Notes: generated by a model not told the origin, from the letters alone. A stretch of DNA of 64,000 bases from Plazaster borealis (GCA_021014325.1 CM037471.1:21224818-21288817), one strand, 5' to 3'; shown: positions 1 through 13,164, counted from the first letter of the stretch. Numbers and translations: made by a program.

Positions 1-774
1 GAAGAGCATTACGACTGCATTAAGGAAACATGAGTATGAAAAAAGGAACAGATGTCGTTAAAAGACCCCACAGTACCAGAAATCAATCGAAATTACAAGA
101 GTTTGGGTAATGTCCAGAAGAATAAGCAGAGTTTGTGTTTATACAATGAAGGCACATGTAGTATAGGCCTACTCGGAATACGAAGTATAACAACTCCCTA
201 AATGATTTCCTACAAACTGTACCGGTACGTCTTCTCTTACAGAAGTAGGACTTGAAAAAGTCTAGGTATCCACAGCACCCACATTGCATAACCAGCAACA
301 AAAAGACTTACCCAAATACCGAAATAAAAAAGGTGTCTGCAAACGTCACTTTGCCGTCGCATGATTCATTTGAAAAATCGCTGAGGTCAAACAATGGAAA
401 CGTGCAGGCGTGTACGCGCCGCGCACAACTCTCAACTAATGATAGTTCTTCATTGACCTCAGTGTGGGCGCTTTTTAGGTCTCGTGAGGTCATATGCAAG
501 GGGTCTATTAGTGTGAATAATCGTAAAGCGTCCTTTACATTTTCAGAAAAGTATAAGTGCACCCAAATGTATTTAGTTCATTTCGCGCCCCATCACATCT
601 CCATCACATAAAGTTAAGTTTTAAAGCAAATAGTGGAGTATTTAGGGAGGAAAACAGATCTAATTGGCGCTTTCACCTTTTTTTGCTTCTTCAAAAGTCA
701 GTTGTTTTTGACAACAAAATGTAAGGTGCCACAATGTGGATATTACAACAGCTTTGCCATAGGGAGGGCAGAAG

Positions 775-940
775 GGCTTCATTCGCCAGAAATTTTACAT
801 GCGGATGAAGAGTATTTTTTGATGTCTCTGTCCATCTTTTTTCTTCTTGCTGTGCCCGAATTGTCCCCACTGTTTTGACCGGATTTGGGAGGGCAGTTGC
901 ACCCCTGCCTCCCCCTCCGGGTCGTACGACTATGATGACG
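775..940 (+). repeat. Dispersed repeat family L, copy 1
   Basis: Shares long blocks with 60215-60362, including CACTGTTTTG, then GGGAGGGCAGTTGC and a GTACG end. Function unknown. Confidence 0.7.
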
Positions 941-2289
941 TTTTGAAAGTGTGGATATCCTCCCCCAGATTTTCATACTCGGTACCTTTATAGATTGCTA
1001 ACAATTGTTGACTTGCAGCTGTGAGCTGTCCATCAAAAGAAGAAAAAAAAAGCGGGAAAAAATCTCATTTATAACTTCTTCACAAAAACAGAGCACATCC
1101 TTATTGATCGCAGGTGTCAGTAAGGCCTACGAGTCTATGTGAGTCTATAGGAAAGCCAGAGACGCACATTCTCTAATTGAAAATACGGTCCAGGGTAAGT
1201 CTTGAATGATTAACGACCAGAATCAGAAGCAACATCATAAGAATATTTCAATTTTTACAAAATATATATTCGTTATTCGAAAAGGGTCACCATTGTTATG
1301 CACAAAACTTGCATGCACATTTTAACTTGATTCCAAACGTATTACAATGAGTGTTTTCCGCTAATTACTGTCGATCTGTTGATAAAACTAACGATTTGAA
1401 ATCCTTCAGTTTGATGGGGAATGAATCATAATTTGTTAATCACTAGTGACGTAGGATGACGATACATGATTTTTTTTTTGAACTTACTGCTATGAAAATC
1501 TGGAGGACTGCAATGTATACCCAAAAGTGATTTTTCTTAAACCGCTGTGCCCCATGAAAACACTAGCCTAAAATCTGTTCGATTTTGTTCTTTTTATTTT
1601 CCTGTGTTATTTTTTTGCTAAAGTTCGACTTCTTTAGACGTGCACCAAAATGTGCCAATTAGACTGTCCCAATTGAAATGTCAATGGTAAATGTCAATAC
1701 AATATGCAGAGATGACTGGGATATTGACAAAGCCCAATTTTGTTTACACCCCCAAAAAAACAAAATAATAATAATAATAATAATAATATAAAACAATCAA
1801 TAAATAAATACAAATAAATCCCCCACTGATAGCTGAAAATCAACACAGTCAACCAAATTTCCACAACATTGCTGATGGGCAACGGTTTGAGTATTAAAAA
1901 AAAATATGTAAAATGTATTTTTGAAAATTGAATTGTGTAATATAATACATGGTTTGATCACCATGGATGCCTGAAATGATTCACCGGGGAATGTGAGCTT
2001 AAGACAAAATTAAACGGCACGCTCTTACCTTCCGTCTCTGCGAACACTTTGATTTAAAAAGTCTACTGATCTGAAGTATAGATGTGACGTAGAAACAAGA
2101 TCATCATGCATAAGAGGGACATGTAAGATAAACTACAAGACGTGATACTAAAGAAACAGATCAATAAGTAACTCAAACCTCAGATTCCTCTAGAGTTTCT
2201 CACTCAGAAAGCCCGCACGAGGAATTACACACTTATCCCCAAAGCAGTTTCAAGAGTCAGGTGTAGGCAGAGAAGAGAAATACACAGTC

Positions 2290-2400
2290 TACCCAACACG
2301 GGGAAAGGGTTTGTCCAGCCTAATGATCGGCCCTTCTCTTGGAATGGGTTACCAGATTTGACATCCAAATCGGTGGAAATCCAAATCGGTTTACAACGCA
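2290..2400 (+). pseudogene. Possible LINE reverse transcriptase 3' remnant
   Basis: One frame reads RPFSWNGLPDLTSKS, which resembles the WNSLP-type motif near the end of many non-LTR retrotransposon polymerases. It is too short and isolated for certainty. Confidence 0.3.
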
Positions 2401-3053
2401 GTCTGTGTCTGGATTAATCTCCACTATCGTTTCATGCTGGGATTGATGGGGCATTTTTATAGCCATTTGTCATCCCCCCCCTGGAATATTGGAACAACCC
2501 GTGCCACAAAATTACCAATAAGACAAGAGACCCGTTTAAAGCTTGGATCCCTTATATTGAGAAATTCCAATATACTTGAAGCATGCACACACTGCCGAAT
2601 ACACACATAATGTAAATCACAATTAAAGGCAAAATAACAGTCGTAGCACTGACTATACCCACAAACCAATAAGAAGTCACACAATGAATTGTAGAATGAA
2701 GAAAGAGTGTGCAGAAATTGAGTAGCAAAGATGAATTCAAAGCTGGAAATCTAAATGGGGGAGAAGACTGAGTATAGCCCGTAATAAAACATGAAAAAAC
2801 GCTCTGATATCGCTTTCTGAATAAAAAAAAAACACCCAGCGGGGAGAATCCACCATGTGTCCCATTGCTACGAACCAAGAGTCATGGTGCCACCCTTTTA
2901 TTCTGGAGTTAAGATATTTAATTTCATTTCCGATTCCAGTTGGAGAAAAACTTTGCAGTGGTTTCCAACACTTCGGAACTCAAATATCACATTCCAATGT
3001 TTTAATAAACTAAAGCATTCACTTTTGAATGCTGCGGCTGTTTTTAGCAACTT

Positions 3054-3278
3054 GCACTCTACAAACTCCCAGGTCAGAGTTGACCCGGATTTCTGGGTCC
3101 CAGGGGCCTGACCTGCCATTTCCAGGTCAGACTGGGATTTTAACTCGGACTCTGCGTCATTTTGACCCATTTCTGGGTCATTTTGACACAGATTCCGGGT
3201 CATACTGACCCCGAAATGGGCCAGGCACCACGGGACCCGGATCCGGGTTAAAATCTGACCAGGAAGTTTTTAAAGTGT
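3054..3278. repeat. Family E repeat (GGGTCA-rich MITE-like), copy 1
   Basis: Ends resemble CACTCTAAAAACTC in inverted orientation. The inside is a string of TGACCC and GGGTCA hexamers at varied spacing. Three more copies occur at 45049, 51086 and 55308. Confidence 0.8.
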
Positions 3279-4238
3279 ACCTTTTGGAGCAGGACATATC
3301 TTAAGCTAAATTCTGGAATATTTTATCCATTTCATGTTTTATTTGAGGCAAAGTTTCAATCTATGAACTATTGTAGCACCTTGGAAACCAAACCAGACTC
3401 TATAGAAAAATAGAATGTGCATAAATTAATCAATTAATTTGCATAACCTCAATACCTCATCCTCCGGGCCATGTTCATTTGGGCCATCTTTCTTTTTAAT
3501 CTGAAGTGGAAAAATGTCAAATTTTCATAACCGACTTCTATACTTCCAAGCGGCCTTATTATTATAATATTTCTTTCGGAATTGTTTTAAACATAACCAT
3601 CGAGATATCTAAATAACAACTAAGGATTCCGTAGCTTCCCAACAAAGCATCAATTCGGTATTCACTTATTTACCTTCAAAACTTATTCTCAACTCCAACC
3701 CAATGATTTCATCGACTAAACATGTGACTGAGTAAATTTTATTTTCAACTCATCCCTTGGGGGAAATTCTGTCCGAATTGTTGTCTAATTCAGACGTGAA
3801 ATAAGTAAAATAATTTTCGAACAAAACTTCATCTCTTATCAGGTTGATTGGAAGGCTGTACACAAATAATTGTTTTCATGTTAGATGCAAGTTTAGACGG
3901 ATACTCAGGCGATTGAAATAAGCATATAACAACCATATTAATTCTTTCTTGGATATAATTATCTTCGGATATTACCTTTAATTTGATTGCCCATTTGTTG
4001 GAGATATCAATGGCTTTTCGTTGGCACATATCCTCTGATGATGTTTGCACGACCTTCTGCTGAATCTTCCATGTACACTCGTTTGGTAATAATTATTGCT
4101 TACCGAGTTTCTCTGCTTAGCAATTCATTGACTGGAACCAGTCAGAACCAATTTACATCAAGTTATATTTTAGCTGGAATTGCTAAGCTGGAATGGTGTG
4201 CTCATTGCTTATTGGCTGTGATAACTAGTGGGACTTAC

Positions 4239-4394
4239 CTCTGAGCTTGAACGCATTGCAAACAGGTTGGCCATCATTGTGGAGAATCCAGGGGCAAGAC
4301 ACGTCTGGGCCATGAAACCAAGTTTCAATGCAGCAATGCAAATGACGTCGTCCCCGTAGGTCTGGTTCCAGCTTGGGATGTTCAGTAAGTGTGT
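4239..4394 (-). CDS. slo1-like: Slo1-like K+ channel, last exon found (late RCK1)
   Basis: This exon of 156 bases (52 codons, phase 0 at both ends) reads [36 protein letters not shown] and ANLFAMRS. Human Slo1 has [36 protein letters not shown] and ANLFSMRS. The Met equal to M513, which affects the RCK1 calcium response, is kept. The Glu of AELKLGF is Ala. The acceptor is TACCCAAG, weaker than the others, and the donor is GTAAGT. The strong donor shows that the gene continues to lower coordinates, but I cannot identify the next exon in 1-4238. The product here is therefore partial; RCK2 and the calcium bowl are not visible. Confidence 0.95.
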
Positions 4395-5198
4395 CTTGGG
4401 TAGGAGGAAAGAGGTTGAAAAAAGCCATATAAGATTGAAATTGAAAATACACGTGATCGCAATGATGAGACTGGTAAACTGGAAACATTCGTCAAAAACA
4501 ATTGACGTTTGGACTATGTCTTCTCTTTCAGCAGTGGCGTACCCCCAGATAACCAGAGGGAGGCAGGGGTGGGAGCCCTCCCTCGTTTTCCTCCTCAAAT
4601 GAGATCGAGTAAAAATGCACAAATAAATGGTTCGATATAATTAAACACCCCCTCGCCCCTGTGTGTTCGCCCCTCGCTTGCCCCCTCCCATTGAACATGT
4701 TGAAATATAAAGGTATACTGTCATATCTGGCAGGGTTCGTACACTTGGAACAACTCTAAATTCAAGGACTTTCAAGGACCAAAATCTAGCAAATTTTGAT
4801 GATTTATCGGAGACTTGTATATAAATCAATTGGTATTGAATCATTTGATCTATACCAAACTTTAAGTAAAGTAAAAAAGGTTGGTTGGTCACCATTTCAG
4901 ATTTGATTGAAAACCATGTTTTGCACACCTCTGGGTGGAAAACCTTGCTGCTGTTTTGGTTTTTAAGCTCTTCGTATTTAGAAGTTCTTTATTTCAGTGA
5001 GTTTGTCTTCTAAGTTTTGTCGCACTTTTTGTCCACAGCACAACCTGAAAGCACTAATGATACCACCATTAAAATGCAACTTATCATCATCAACGCTTTA
5101 TAAGACACACAAAAATGCGATGGCAGCTCTGGTGAATTGTTATTAATGATTGCTCTGTAAATATCTGATGATGGTGGAAGTTTACGTTCAAGACTCAC
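4395..5198 (-). other. Intron between the last two RCK1 exons
   Basis: An 804-base intron from GTGAGT to CCAAG. It carries a family M repeat (4567-4710) and AT-rich sequence; no further exon seen. Confidence 0.85.
4567..4710 (-). repeat. Dispersed repeat family M, copy 1
   Basis: The reverse complement matches 55930-56075, sharing GGGAGG, GGCAAGCGAGGG, TCGAACCATT and ATTTGTGCAT in order. Confidence 0.7.
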
Positions 5199-5351
5199 CT
5201 TGCTATGATCTTGGATTAATTGCACAATTACTCTCATCTCTGGGTTGAAATTCTTGATGGAGATAACACGCATGATTTGGCCTGAATCTTCACTGTCCGG
5301 TTGAGGGCAGTATTTATTGCAGAGAATAAGGCAGGCATCTGATTCATTCAA
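5199..5351 (-). CDS. slo1-like: Slo1-like K+ channel, RCK1 exon with NKYC and IMRVISIKN motifs
   Basis: Fifty-one codons in 153 bases, phase 0 at both ends. The translation includes ESDACLILCNKYCPQPDSED, then IMRVISIKNFNPEMRVIVQ. Human Slo1 has [21 protein letters not shown] and IMRVISIKNYHPKIRIITQ. This is the middle of RCK1, a cytoplasmic domain that transmits calcium binding to the S6 gate. The acceptor is GTTTTACAG and the donor is GTGAGT. Conservation is high, no gap is needed except one residue near the start, and no stop interrupts it. Confidence 0.96.
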
Positions 5352-6574
5352 CTGTAAAACACAAGTATTTCGATGTAAACAAGTCAAACAAATTTGTTAT
5401 ATATACGGACAGTTTAAGAAGGTTTGCAGGAGACCAGTGGATGAGTTTGTTATCTATTCAAATGAAATTTGTCGTCAGTGTTTTTAAAGAAACTTGACTT
5501 TGGCTTAATATGTTTTCCCGGTCAATTTCAACAAAAACTTGTTCAATTTTGACACATGGCTGGTTCAATTTCGTTTAATAATGAATGCTCCGTTGAGCCA
5601 AATGAGTTATTCAATTTCAACAGTTTAGCATTCACTGGTCAAATGAGATAATCCAAATTCATCAAATGAAAAAGACCATTCAACAGCAACAGCCTGGTCA
5701 AGTAATCTATTTCATCAACTAATTGTAAACATGGTACTGATAAATATTACTAAAGAATGGTGAAAATGTAGTCTTGGATGCCTATCAATGAAACAGGATG
5801 ACTGAAGACAGAATTGAACCTGAACGAGAAGAACGAAATCATGTGTGCACGAAAACGGAATTGAATGCAATAGTAGCCAAACAGAAACCCTAAAGCTTGA
5901 TCGTATGAATAAATGCATGGAACTGTCTGAATGCGTTTTTAATGAATTCGAATGAATTTATGCTGAAATTGGCAGAGAAAACCTAGATTAAAGGTGAAAA
6001 CACGCTATTCATAATTTTTCATCACTTGGCACTTCATGGATGAACAGAGGTCAGTCAGGGGATAAATTTACTAAATAATCATATACAGCAGAAACAGCTT
6101 ACCAGCCAAACTACAGTAGCTCGTACGCATCTCCAAATGCGCATAATCGGCGCGCAAAGGGTTCTGGGGGAAATCCGAGTCCAAGCAACATCGGCAACCA
6201 TCATGGAGCGCTGATTTTTGAAGCAATGCGGTACACAACTATAAAACCTGGCACAGTTACATGTAAACTATACAGCATGGAGTCCATATTGGCAGCTTGG
6301 TTGATTTTTAGCTGTGCTCGTTTTCCCAAGATGCATTGCGGTATATTTTTAAGATGGCGCTTGTGCATTATGGACTATATTGAATGATAAAAGTTTGTAT
6401 CTGGTTCCCGCCTTTTCTGCTAGTCCAGTACCGAAAGTGTGCATTTTCGAACTTATAACTGACCAAGCCCAAGCCGGAGCCTGAAGGCCAACGCAGTGGT
6501 CTCGAAAAGGGCCTCATTGGGTCGAGTAAAAGATGTGCATGGTATAAAGATTTGCTGACGAGCTGGAGACATAC
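5352..6574 (-). other. Intron between RCK1 exons
   Basis: A 1223-base intron from GTATGT to TTTTACAG. It contains family H repeat sequence at about 6113-6358; I see nothing else structured. Confidence 0.85.
6113..6358 (+). repeat. Dispersed repeat family H, copy 1
   Basis: Matches 32873-33061 in order: GCGCGCAAAGG, GAAATCCGAG, ACCATCATGG, GCTGATTTTTGAAGCAATG or close, and TTTCCCAAGATGC. Confidence 0.75.
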
Positions 6575-6680
6575 CTTAACTCGCTGTAAGTCTGCTGGGT
6601 TGAAGACAGAGCCCTGAAAATACCTGAGCTTGGTGAAATGACGTCTGAATAAAGCCTGTAACTCCAGGTCCGGGTCAGCC
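6575..6680 (-). CDS. slo1-like: Slo1-like K+ channel, RCK1 exon with altered Mg2+ site
   Basis: The 106 bases complete a split Thr and then read ADPDLELQALFRRHFTKLRY and FQGSVFNPADLQRVK. Human Slo1 has SPNLELEALFKRHFTQVEF and YQGSVLNPHDLARVK at the same spot. E399, the second Mg2+ ligand in RCK1, is Arg here, and Q397 is Lys. The acceptor is TTTTTCTCCCCAG, with a long pyrimidine tract, and the donor is GTATGT; it ends in phase 0. The link to the previous exon rests on phase and an ungapped alignment, although they are 35 kb apart. A transcript would settle that junction. Confidence 0.94.
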
Positions 6681-8373
6681 CTGGGGAGAAAAACAGATTT
6701 CAGAGGGACAACGGTCAGGAAATAGTGTTACTTTGATTGATGAAAAATATGGAGACAATTATAAACCTTAAAGTGACGTACTCTGTTCGTTTTTGCAGGC
6801 AGAGAACATCATTGCAGTCATGTGTTTGTCAAGAACACAAGTTTTTACAATTAATTGAAAATTTTAATGTTCATGTTCTGATCTTCAGAACATTTTTTAC
6901 CACTGCGTTTTGTTTTGTATTCAATGCCAAAATCGCAGCATTATTGGAGACATTTTAAGGTGCTGGTAAAGTTCTAATGTGAACTTTTCTAATTCTGTAG
7001 TTTTTAGATGATTATTTCGTATCCCTTTGATGTGAAATTTAGGGTAAATTACATTTTCCTTCCCAGGTACCCGTATATACTGCATCGTATTTAAATACCA
7101 TTACACGTTTTTTAACCATAGAGGATCTGTGTTTTACTCCGATCGCGTGGTAACCGAGGAGATTCGAGTGTTAGAGAAACACAACTAGATTTTATATTTT
7201 GTCTGTTTACTATTTATTCCCGGATTTTATCATGTTTTTTCTGAATCTCGACAAGTTAGAACAGTACATTGCTATGAATTTCACCAACTTGTGTTCAAGT
7301 GAATTTGGTTTGCTTGAGGAAGAAAGGACGAGAAGAACAAAATGTTATCGAGAGAAAAAAAAGGCCCTAATTTCATTAAAGTGTTAACCTGGTTGCCTTA
7401 GATTCATTGGGCGAAGAAAGTACCAAACACTACGACAAGACTGAATGTAAAAAAAAAAACAGTTACGTCAAGGAGAAAGCAAGACCCCCTTTCTCCTGAG
7501 GAGTTAGAAATAAAGGGAGAGAAAGCGAGCGAGTGAGAGAGAGAAACAGCAGCCAAAAACAGACAAAAAGATTTCTAATGAGATTATGGGATAGAGCGTG
7601 CACAGTGAAAGAGACTCGGGTATTTATGAAGAAGCAGAAATGGAAGTCCTTGAGAATGGCTAATATGGTTAATTCTGCTGGGGATACTTCAAATTTTATT
7701 TTTAGGAGGAAAACATAAGGGAGCATCTGCCTTTAAAGAAGGGTTCAAATTGCAGTAATTCAGACGGTATTTGATGGTTTGCAATTTAAAAAGCTTATAT
7801 TTAGAATGAAGACGGAAATTGAACTGAACCTCAATCGGTTCAAATCATCTTTAAGAGTAAAATTCCGTCTAAAACGTCTGAAACAAAATGGGGTCGAATA
7901 TTAAGGAGTTGCGTGCCTGACCAGGATAAACAACCGTTACTCGCTGATTTCTTAAAAATCATCAACTAAATGGCAGTTGGTTATTTGATAGTTTTCTTGG
8001 CTGTTGTTAAACAAGACATCCAATGGTGGACCTTCCCTTTAAGTGCTCGGAGTGCGTTGTCAATGGTTGAATAGATTGGAGATTTGCCACAACGCCAAGT
8101 TTGAAACAGCTCAGGGACCGGATCTGTCTCTTGCCGTCCTAGGGACAAAGGACTGACGTCACCCACTCAGGGATCCGGTGAAATCGTCATTTTATTTTGA
8201 ATGTTTAATGGAATACGAGATGACAAGCTCGCATGGGGGTTGAAAAGGCACCGGTAATTCAAAACTCGCTGCCATGAAAGAAATAATCAAATATTCATAT
8301 TTAGATATCACAAATGAACGGGGTGTCATTCGTTGCTGAAGTGTGGCGTACATTATCTACACTAGTCAAGATA

Positions 8374-8422
8374 TATATTATATGTGTGGTGTGTGTGTGT
8401 GTGTGTGTATATATATATTTGT
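8374..8422 (+). repeat. GT then TA microsatellite
   Basis: A run of GT dinucleotides is followed directly by TATATATA. Confidence 0.95.
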
Positions 8423-8449
8423 TATGTAATTAGTGAGTAGTGATTTAAA

Positions 8450-8640
8450 AAACCCATAAATTTGCCCCTGGAAATAAAACCAGCAGAACATACGGTTTGC
8501 CATTTTGTGGAGTCAAACATTTGGTTCTACAAAATGTTATGTCATGAAATTACACAAAAAAACACAATTTCAAGGGATATTTATGTGAATCATTATTCTA
8601 CTTTTAATATTTACTTCATAACAAACGCTTTTTAATTCAA
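8450..8640 (+). repeat. Dispersed repeat family J, copy 1
   Basis: It is the reverse complement of sequence at about 42040-42260. Shared blocks include ATAAATTTGCC, CAGC(A)GAACATAC, GGTTCTA, GTCATGAAATTACAC and ATATTTATGTGAATC. Confidence 0.75.
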
Positions 8641-9604
8641 TGTAGCATTTTAACTTGAAATTCTACGAAAGTATTTTCCTTCTACATTTTTACAATGATA
8701 TTAATAACAGCTCGAACTACCTGTCCAATTTTCATAAAATAATCACATGAATCACGTTTCTTGACATTTATAAACCTAATGCATCATGATCTTTGCTTTA
8801 CTGTTTGCTATTGCAGTGTTGAATTGCAGACGCTGGTGTACAGTGATCAAATAAAATAAAAAATACGAGGATACATTATATTATATATAAGCTTTATTAC
8901 TGTAAACATTAAAAAGAAACTCGAGTCTGACTCTTCATCAGTTAATTACAAATTACTCCGTGCAACGTTATTGAATTCAACAAAACAAGAATTGGTATAA
9001 AATAAGTAGAAGAAAGAAAAAACCTCAGACCATCATGAATTGAGCCGAAAAGGAACAGACTCACAGTGCATAAAAAAAAGACTCGAGGACGAAAAAAAAG
9101 GGAAAAATCATTTAATGAAATTCAAATAAAGAAGCATAAAATAGATATTAGACGAGTGAGGCACAGTGTGTGTGAGACGACAACCTTGAGGAAATAGTCA
9201 GTAGGGAAAAACGACAGAGGGGAAAGATATGTCAACAAGAGGACATCAATACAGACAACAGCCACAAAAAAAACCTGCCACGGGAGAAAGAGATAATTAA
9301 AAAAGAAGAAGAAGGAAGAATGCACAAACAGACGTCATTATCGGCAGAGAAAAGCTTTGAATAAACAGAGTCGGGGAAGAGGGGTTTTGTTAAGAATGAA
9401 GGAGAGGCAGAGAGATGGTGGAGGACAGGGAGCTATATAGGAGATGTAGCCTTGATGAGGGGAAGGAGTACCGTCTGGGTAAGATGGATAAATCAAGTCT
9501 AAGATGTACAGCAAGATGAATCTGAAGATACAGTGAGATGCGGGTGTGTCGTGAGACCAAAGATTGTCCAGACACGGTATAAACCGTACAGAGCAGCTAT
9601 TAAA

Positions 9605-9720
9605 TATAAATATTTCAATTCATTTCAGTTCAATTAAATTCAATTCAGCATTTATTTCCGTCCACACAATAACAAAAAACAGAATCTTTTGAAAAAGAAA
9701 GAAAACAAAAGTAAGCAAAG
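9605..9720 (-). repeat. Possible retroelement 3' tail
   Basis: TTCAATTCATTTCAGTTCAA-type short repeats join AGCATTTATTTCCG. On the minus strand this resembles a LINE tail ending in a GAATT-like microsatellite. Element body not identified. Confidence 0.35.
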
Positions 9721-9978
9721 AGAATACGTGACCGATGCTAATGATAATACACAATATTACAGTAGAATCTATAGTGAGTGAGGAGACATCATTATCATGT
9801 GCCATCCTCGGATTGAGGGTAGGTGGCGGCTTTAAAAAAAGTGGCCTTAAAAAGAGCAAAAATATCTGATGACGCCATTCTCTGAACTGGTCTGATTCCT
9901 TGTATACATATGGACAATAATAGTAAGAATTCTCATTTCATCAAAAGAACCCGACTGATTCTCCTTACACTTCCATAA

Positions 9979-10101
9979 GGCCGTATCCGAATTGACGGCT
10001 AAGGCTACAGCTACGACTGCTGCTTCGTCCTTTACTTCAACGCATGATGACTCGACGATCCAGCCATAGCCGTAGCTGTAGCCGCCAATTCGGACACAAC
10101 C
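9979..10101. repeat. Family K MITE, copy 1
   Basis: Inverted ends GGCCGTATCCGAATTG and CCAATTCGGACACAACC flank a core with CGGCTA and TAGCCG strings. The same structure recurs at 57260-57380. Confidence 0.85.
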
Positions 10102-10458
10102 CAACACACAGAGTTCAACAAAACAATGGCTGCACCGTGATAATTAAATGTACATAATTAATACTCTTATCATGCCGTAGCAATGTCTACTGCCGGTATA
10201 AAAAAACAAAAATTAAAAATTAGCCTGCAGCAACGATGCATGAAACACAGGGAGAGTAGTTTAACTTCAGGCATCAGTTTGCTGGTGTGAGCGAATGAAA
10301 ACTATTAGGTGGCTGCACTTTTGCTAAAGATCTTACACTTTCTATATAATGGTGAAATTCACCTCTGCGTGCGGGGTACATGTGCCCGGAAGAAGTACGT
10401 AAAGAAAAGTTACCGGGGAAAGCAGGCGTAAGCAATCAATGTGCAAAAATGTGTTTCA

Positions 10459-10488
10459 AGAAAACCGAGCTTGAAAGTTCGGTTTTCT
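10459..10488. repeat. Short hairpin
   Basis: Arms AGAAAACCGAGCTT and AAGTTCGGTTTTCT pair at 13 of 14 positions, with a 2-base loop. Confidence 0.75.
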
Positions 10489-12399
10489 GGCATTCCTAAG
10501 TCATTGTAGGAACGTTAAATTCTGCATCATTGGAATGGGACAACATGTCTTTGGGGGTAATTCTGGCAACCAAAATGTAACAGTAATGCGGCCGTACTTT
10601 TCTTGTCGTGACTCTTTTTATTGCTTAAACGACCTTCTGCTACTGGAAAAAGTACTTTGTGTGCCTGGAAGATGGGCGTAGAACCTTACGCCTCGTCTTC
10701 GGGCACATGACATATCGGCCTTCGATCATTAGTGCTCCCTCAAAAAGTCCCGAACTCTGGCATTAAAAGGAAAATTGCCAGCATGTCTCTTTTCAAAACC
10801 AATTACTGGACTTGTAAAAAGCATTTTCAACCCTCGCTATATAAGTACCTGTCCTACTCATTATTTATGACTGAATATTATACATGGTTGAAAACAGACG
10901 TGAAAAAAATTATTACAAATACAAAATTTTACTGAATAATACTCAAACCAATTGACGCTGTATTTGTTGAAAGCATATTGCCATTAGTAAAAAATAAAAT
11001 AAAAATCATGGTCACACTATAACACTTGGTTATAAATAAAAGATTTTAAGAACAATTTGTTTTTCCACCAATCAACGGAACACCTTCGCTTTAAATCACT
11101 TCTTCACATTCTCAGTTCACCAGCCTCACACTGTAATTAAAAACCATCCTATACAACAACACAGAAGAAGAGAACAAAAAAAACCCCTCATCCATTGCCC
11201 TATGCATTAATATATCAAAGCCAAGGGCACGAGAGAGTTTGAACTTCTCCCTAACGGGCCCGATTTCACCTCCTGTAATTTGACAGAATAAACATCATGA
11301 CTGAAGACGATTGAGTCTTGAGGGATGCAGTAAGCAGTCTAAATCCCACAGAGACTCCAAGGCCAAGCAAACATGAATGTCAAAAGCAACATCCACAGAC
11401 CTGATCATGTATGATTTATACGGACGGTGGGAACTGCGTTCATCCGCTCGCTCCACTGGGCGCTGTCGTGGAGGCCGACTTTACAAGAGAGATTTTACCT
11501 AAAATCGATGAACTGTCTTGCTGTATAACAAAATACATGGACAGAAATCAAGCATTCGAAAGCTTTCCATGCACGTCCAGACATCATAACATTAACAAAA
11601 TAAAACGAACTTACACAACAAAACAACATGTTTCCTGTCCACATATACCCATATAGTATGGCGCATGATATGAACAAATACAAGTATGTTTAGTAAACCG
11701 CGAGCAAAGCCAAGCCTAAAGCAATTACCATTGATTTTTATTTAAATAGTGCATTAAAAAAAACCTCGTCCAAAGCAAATTATAGCTTTCACTGGCATGG
11801 CAACACGACCCCACCGGGAATTCCTTTTTTTTTTTTCAAAGTAGGGAAGGCTTAATGACAACAGAAGCTGGGTTTTTATATATTTGCCTCGCAGTGCCGA
11901 CTTTCCCCCAAATGGTGGTCACGGGCAACCGGCCAGCTAAATGGACGCATTTCATGATTTTATTGAACATATATCGGGGAATTTTTTTTCCATTAATCCG
12001 CCAGGCCTGTAAGTTTCCCTGATCTTAATATGGAACCATATCCATGTCGACATACGGCAGTGTTTTGATAAATGGACCGACAAATGGCCGAGGCAACCGC
12101 GGTTTGTTGCCATCGCGATTCTTAAGTGAGATTAGGACAGTGAGTGCTAAAGACACTGCTTGTTATTAGCTACTGCAACAAAATAGCTGTGGTTTTAAGG
12201 CAGCACATTTATTACTGATGGCATGAAGAAATTTAGTGACAAAGTGACAAAAACTTGGCTTAATTATCTTGTCCAATGGCCATCAGCTGAAATATTGGAA
12301 AATCAATTTAGAAAACTCTTTCCTGTGGAGCCATTGCACTTCAATGCGTATGTTTGGTAATGTCTCTGAAAATTAATGGCATTAAAAACTTACTTAAGA

Positions 12400-12600
12400 A
12401 GTACAGCAGCTTTGGGGGTATAATGCATTTTGAAAAATGTTTCGCTTCGAAGTACTGCGGTTATGGAAAAATACATATTACTTTTTATCCCCCAAAGTTT
12501 AAATCTGAGAAGCGTTACTGCAGTACGGTAGCGTTTCTCAGATTGTGTATTCAAATTGCAGATTATTCTTCCTGCGGGGACATAAACGCTCCAGATTTTC
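12400..12600. repeat. MITE-like region with nested imperfect palindromes
   Basis: AGCTTTGGGGGTATAA near 12408 is mirrored by TTTTATCCCCCAAAGTTT near 12483. A second pair, AATCTGAGAAGCGTTAC and GTAGCGTTTCTCAGATT, lies at about 12501-12544. No coding sense. Confidence 0.6.
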
Positions 12601-13164
12601 GGCAATATCTCAAAAACGCTACCACCTTTTGAAATGAAATTTGAACAGGTTGGTGTGTATGGTATATATCTACAACTTTATAGGATTGAAACAAATAATG
12701 GGTTCCAACTACCAGACGTATACAGACCTTTAATGCTTGAAATTAATGCTTTGTTAACCTCTTAATTTACAGGGTTGTTCGCTCCTCAAGGGAGTATATG
12801 GAAAGAAATGTTTGTCTGAATTCAACTTAATATTCCATATATTTTTCAAAGGGAAAGGGGGAAACCAATTACTTGTCTTCGTAGGTCACAACAAATGTAA
12901 GCATTGCTGTTGTTTTGCCACGTTGGCAATCATTAATTTCCATTTCACACTTAATACAAATGCATGAGGCAAAGGCAAAATAGTGAACATTGTGGGAATC
13001 GCTGCGACTATTGCACAGTGTTCGAAGTTGGAATACACTTGTGAAAAATGGGAAGATACATCACTTCTTCGGGTGGCTGGGGTATAAATAGATGAATATT
13101 CACTGCTATTATTGATATATAGGAAAGGATATTTATGACAATTGGCGCATAAAAATATTTATAT

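Larger units (their letters stand above)
1..4238. other. Intron or downstream gene territory without recognised exon
   Basis: The strong donor at 4238 means this stretch begins as intron of the channel gene. I searched the minus strand for the next Slo1 blocks (a YLEG-like and ELCFVKLKLL-like stretch) and did not find them. It holds a family L repeat, an ATA microsatellite near 1766, a possible LINE remnant near 2300 and a family E repeat. The rest is AT-rich and unassigned. Confidence 0.6.

Noticed and set aside
252..611. 119-codon plus-strand open frame
   Set aside because: No motif, no splice or start context, and nothing resembling a Slo exon on either strand.
3972..4060. Candidate next exon after 4239 (minus-strand frame with SSEDMCQRKA, donor GTAATA)
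   Set aside because: Similarity to the Slo1 segment after MRS is at chance level and the donor is weak.
11411..11656. 81-codon plus-strand frame
   Set aside because: No family likeness and no conserved motif; treated as chance.
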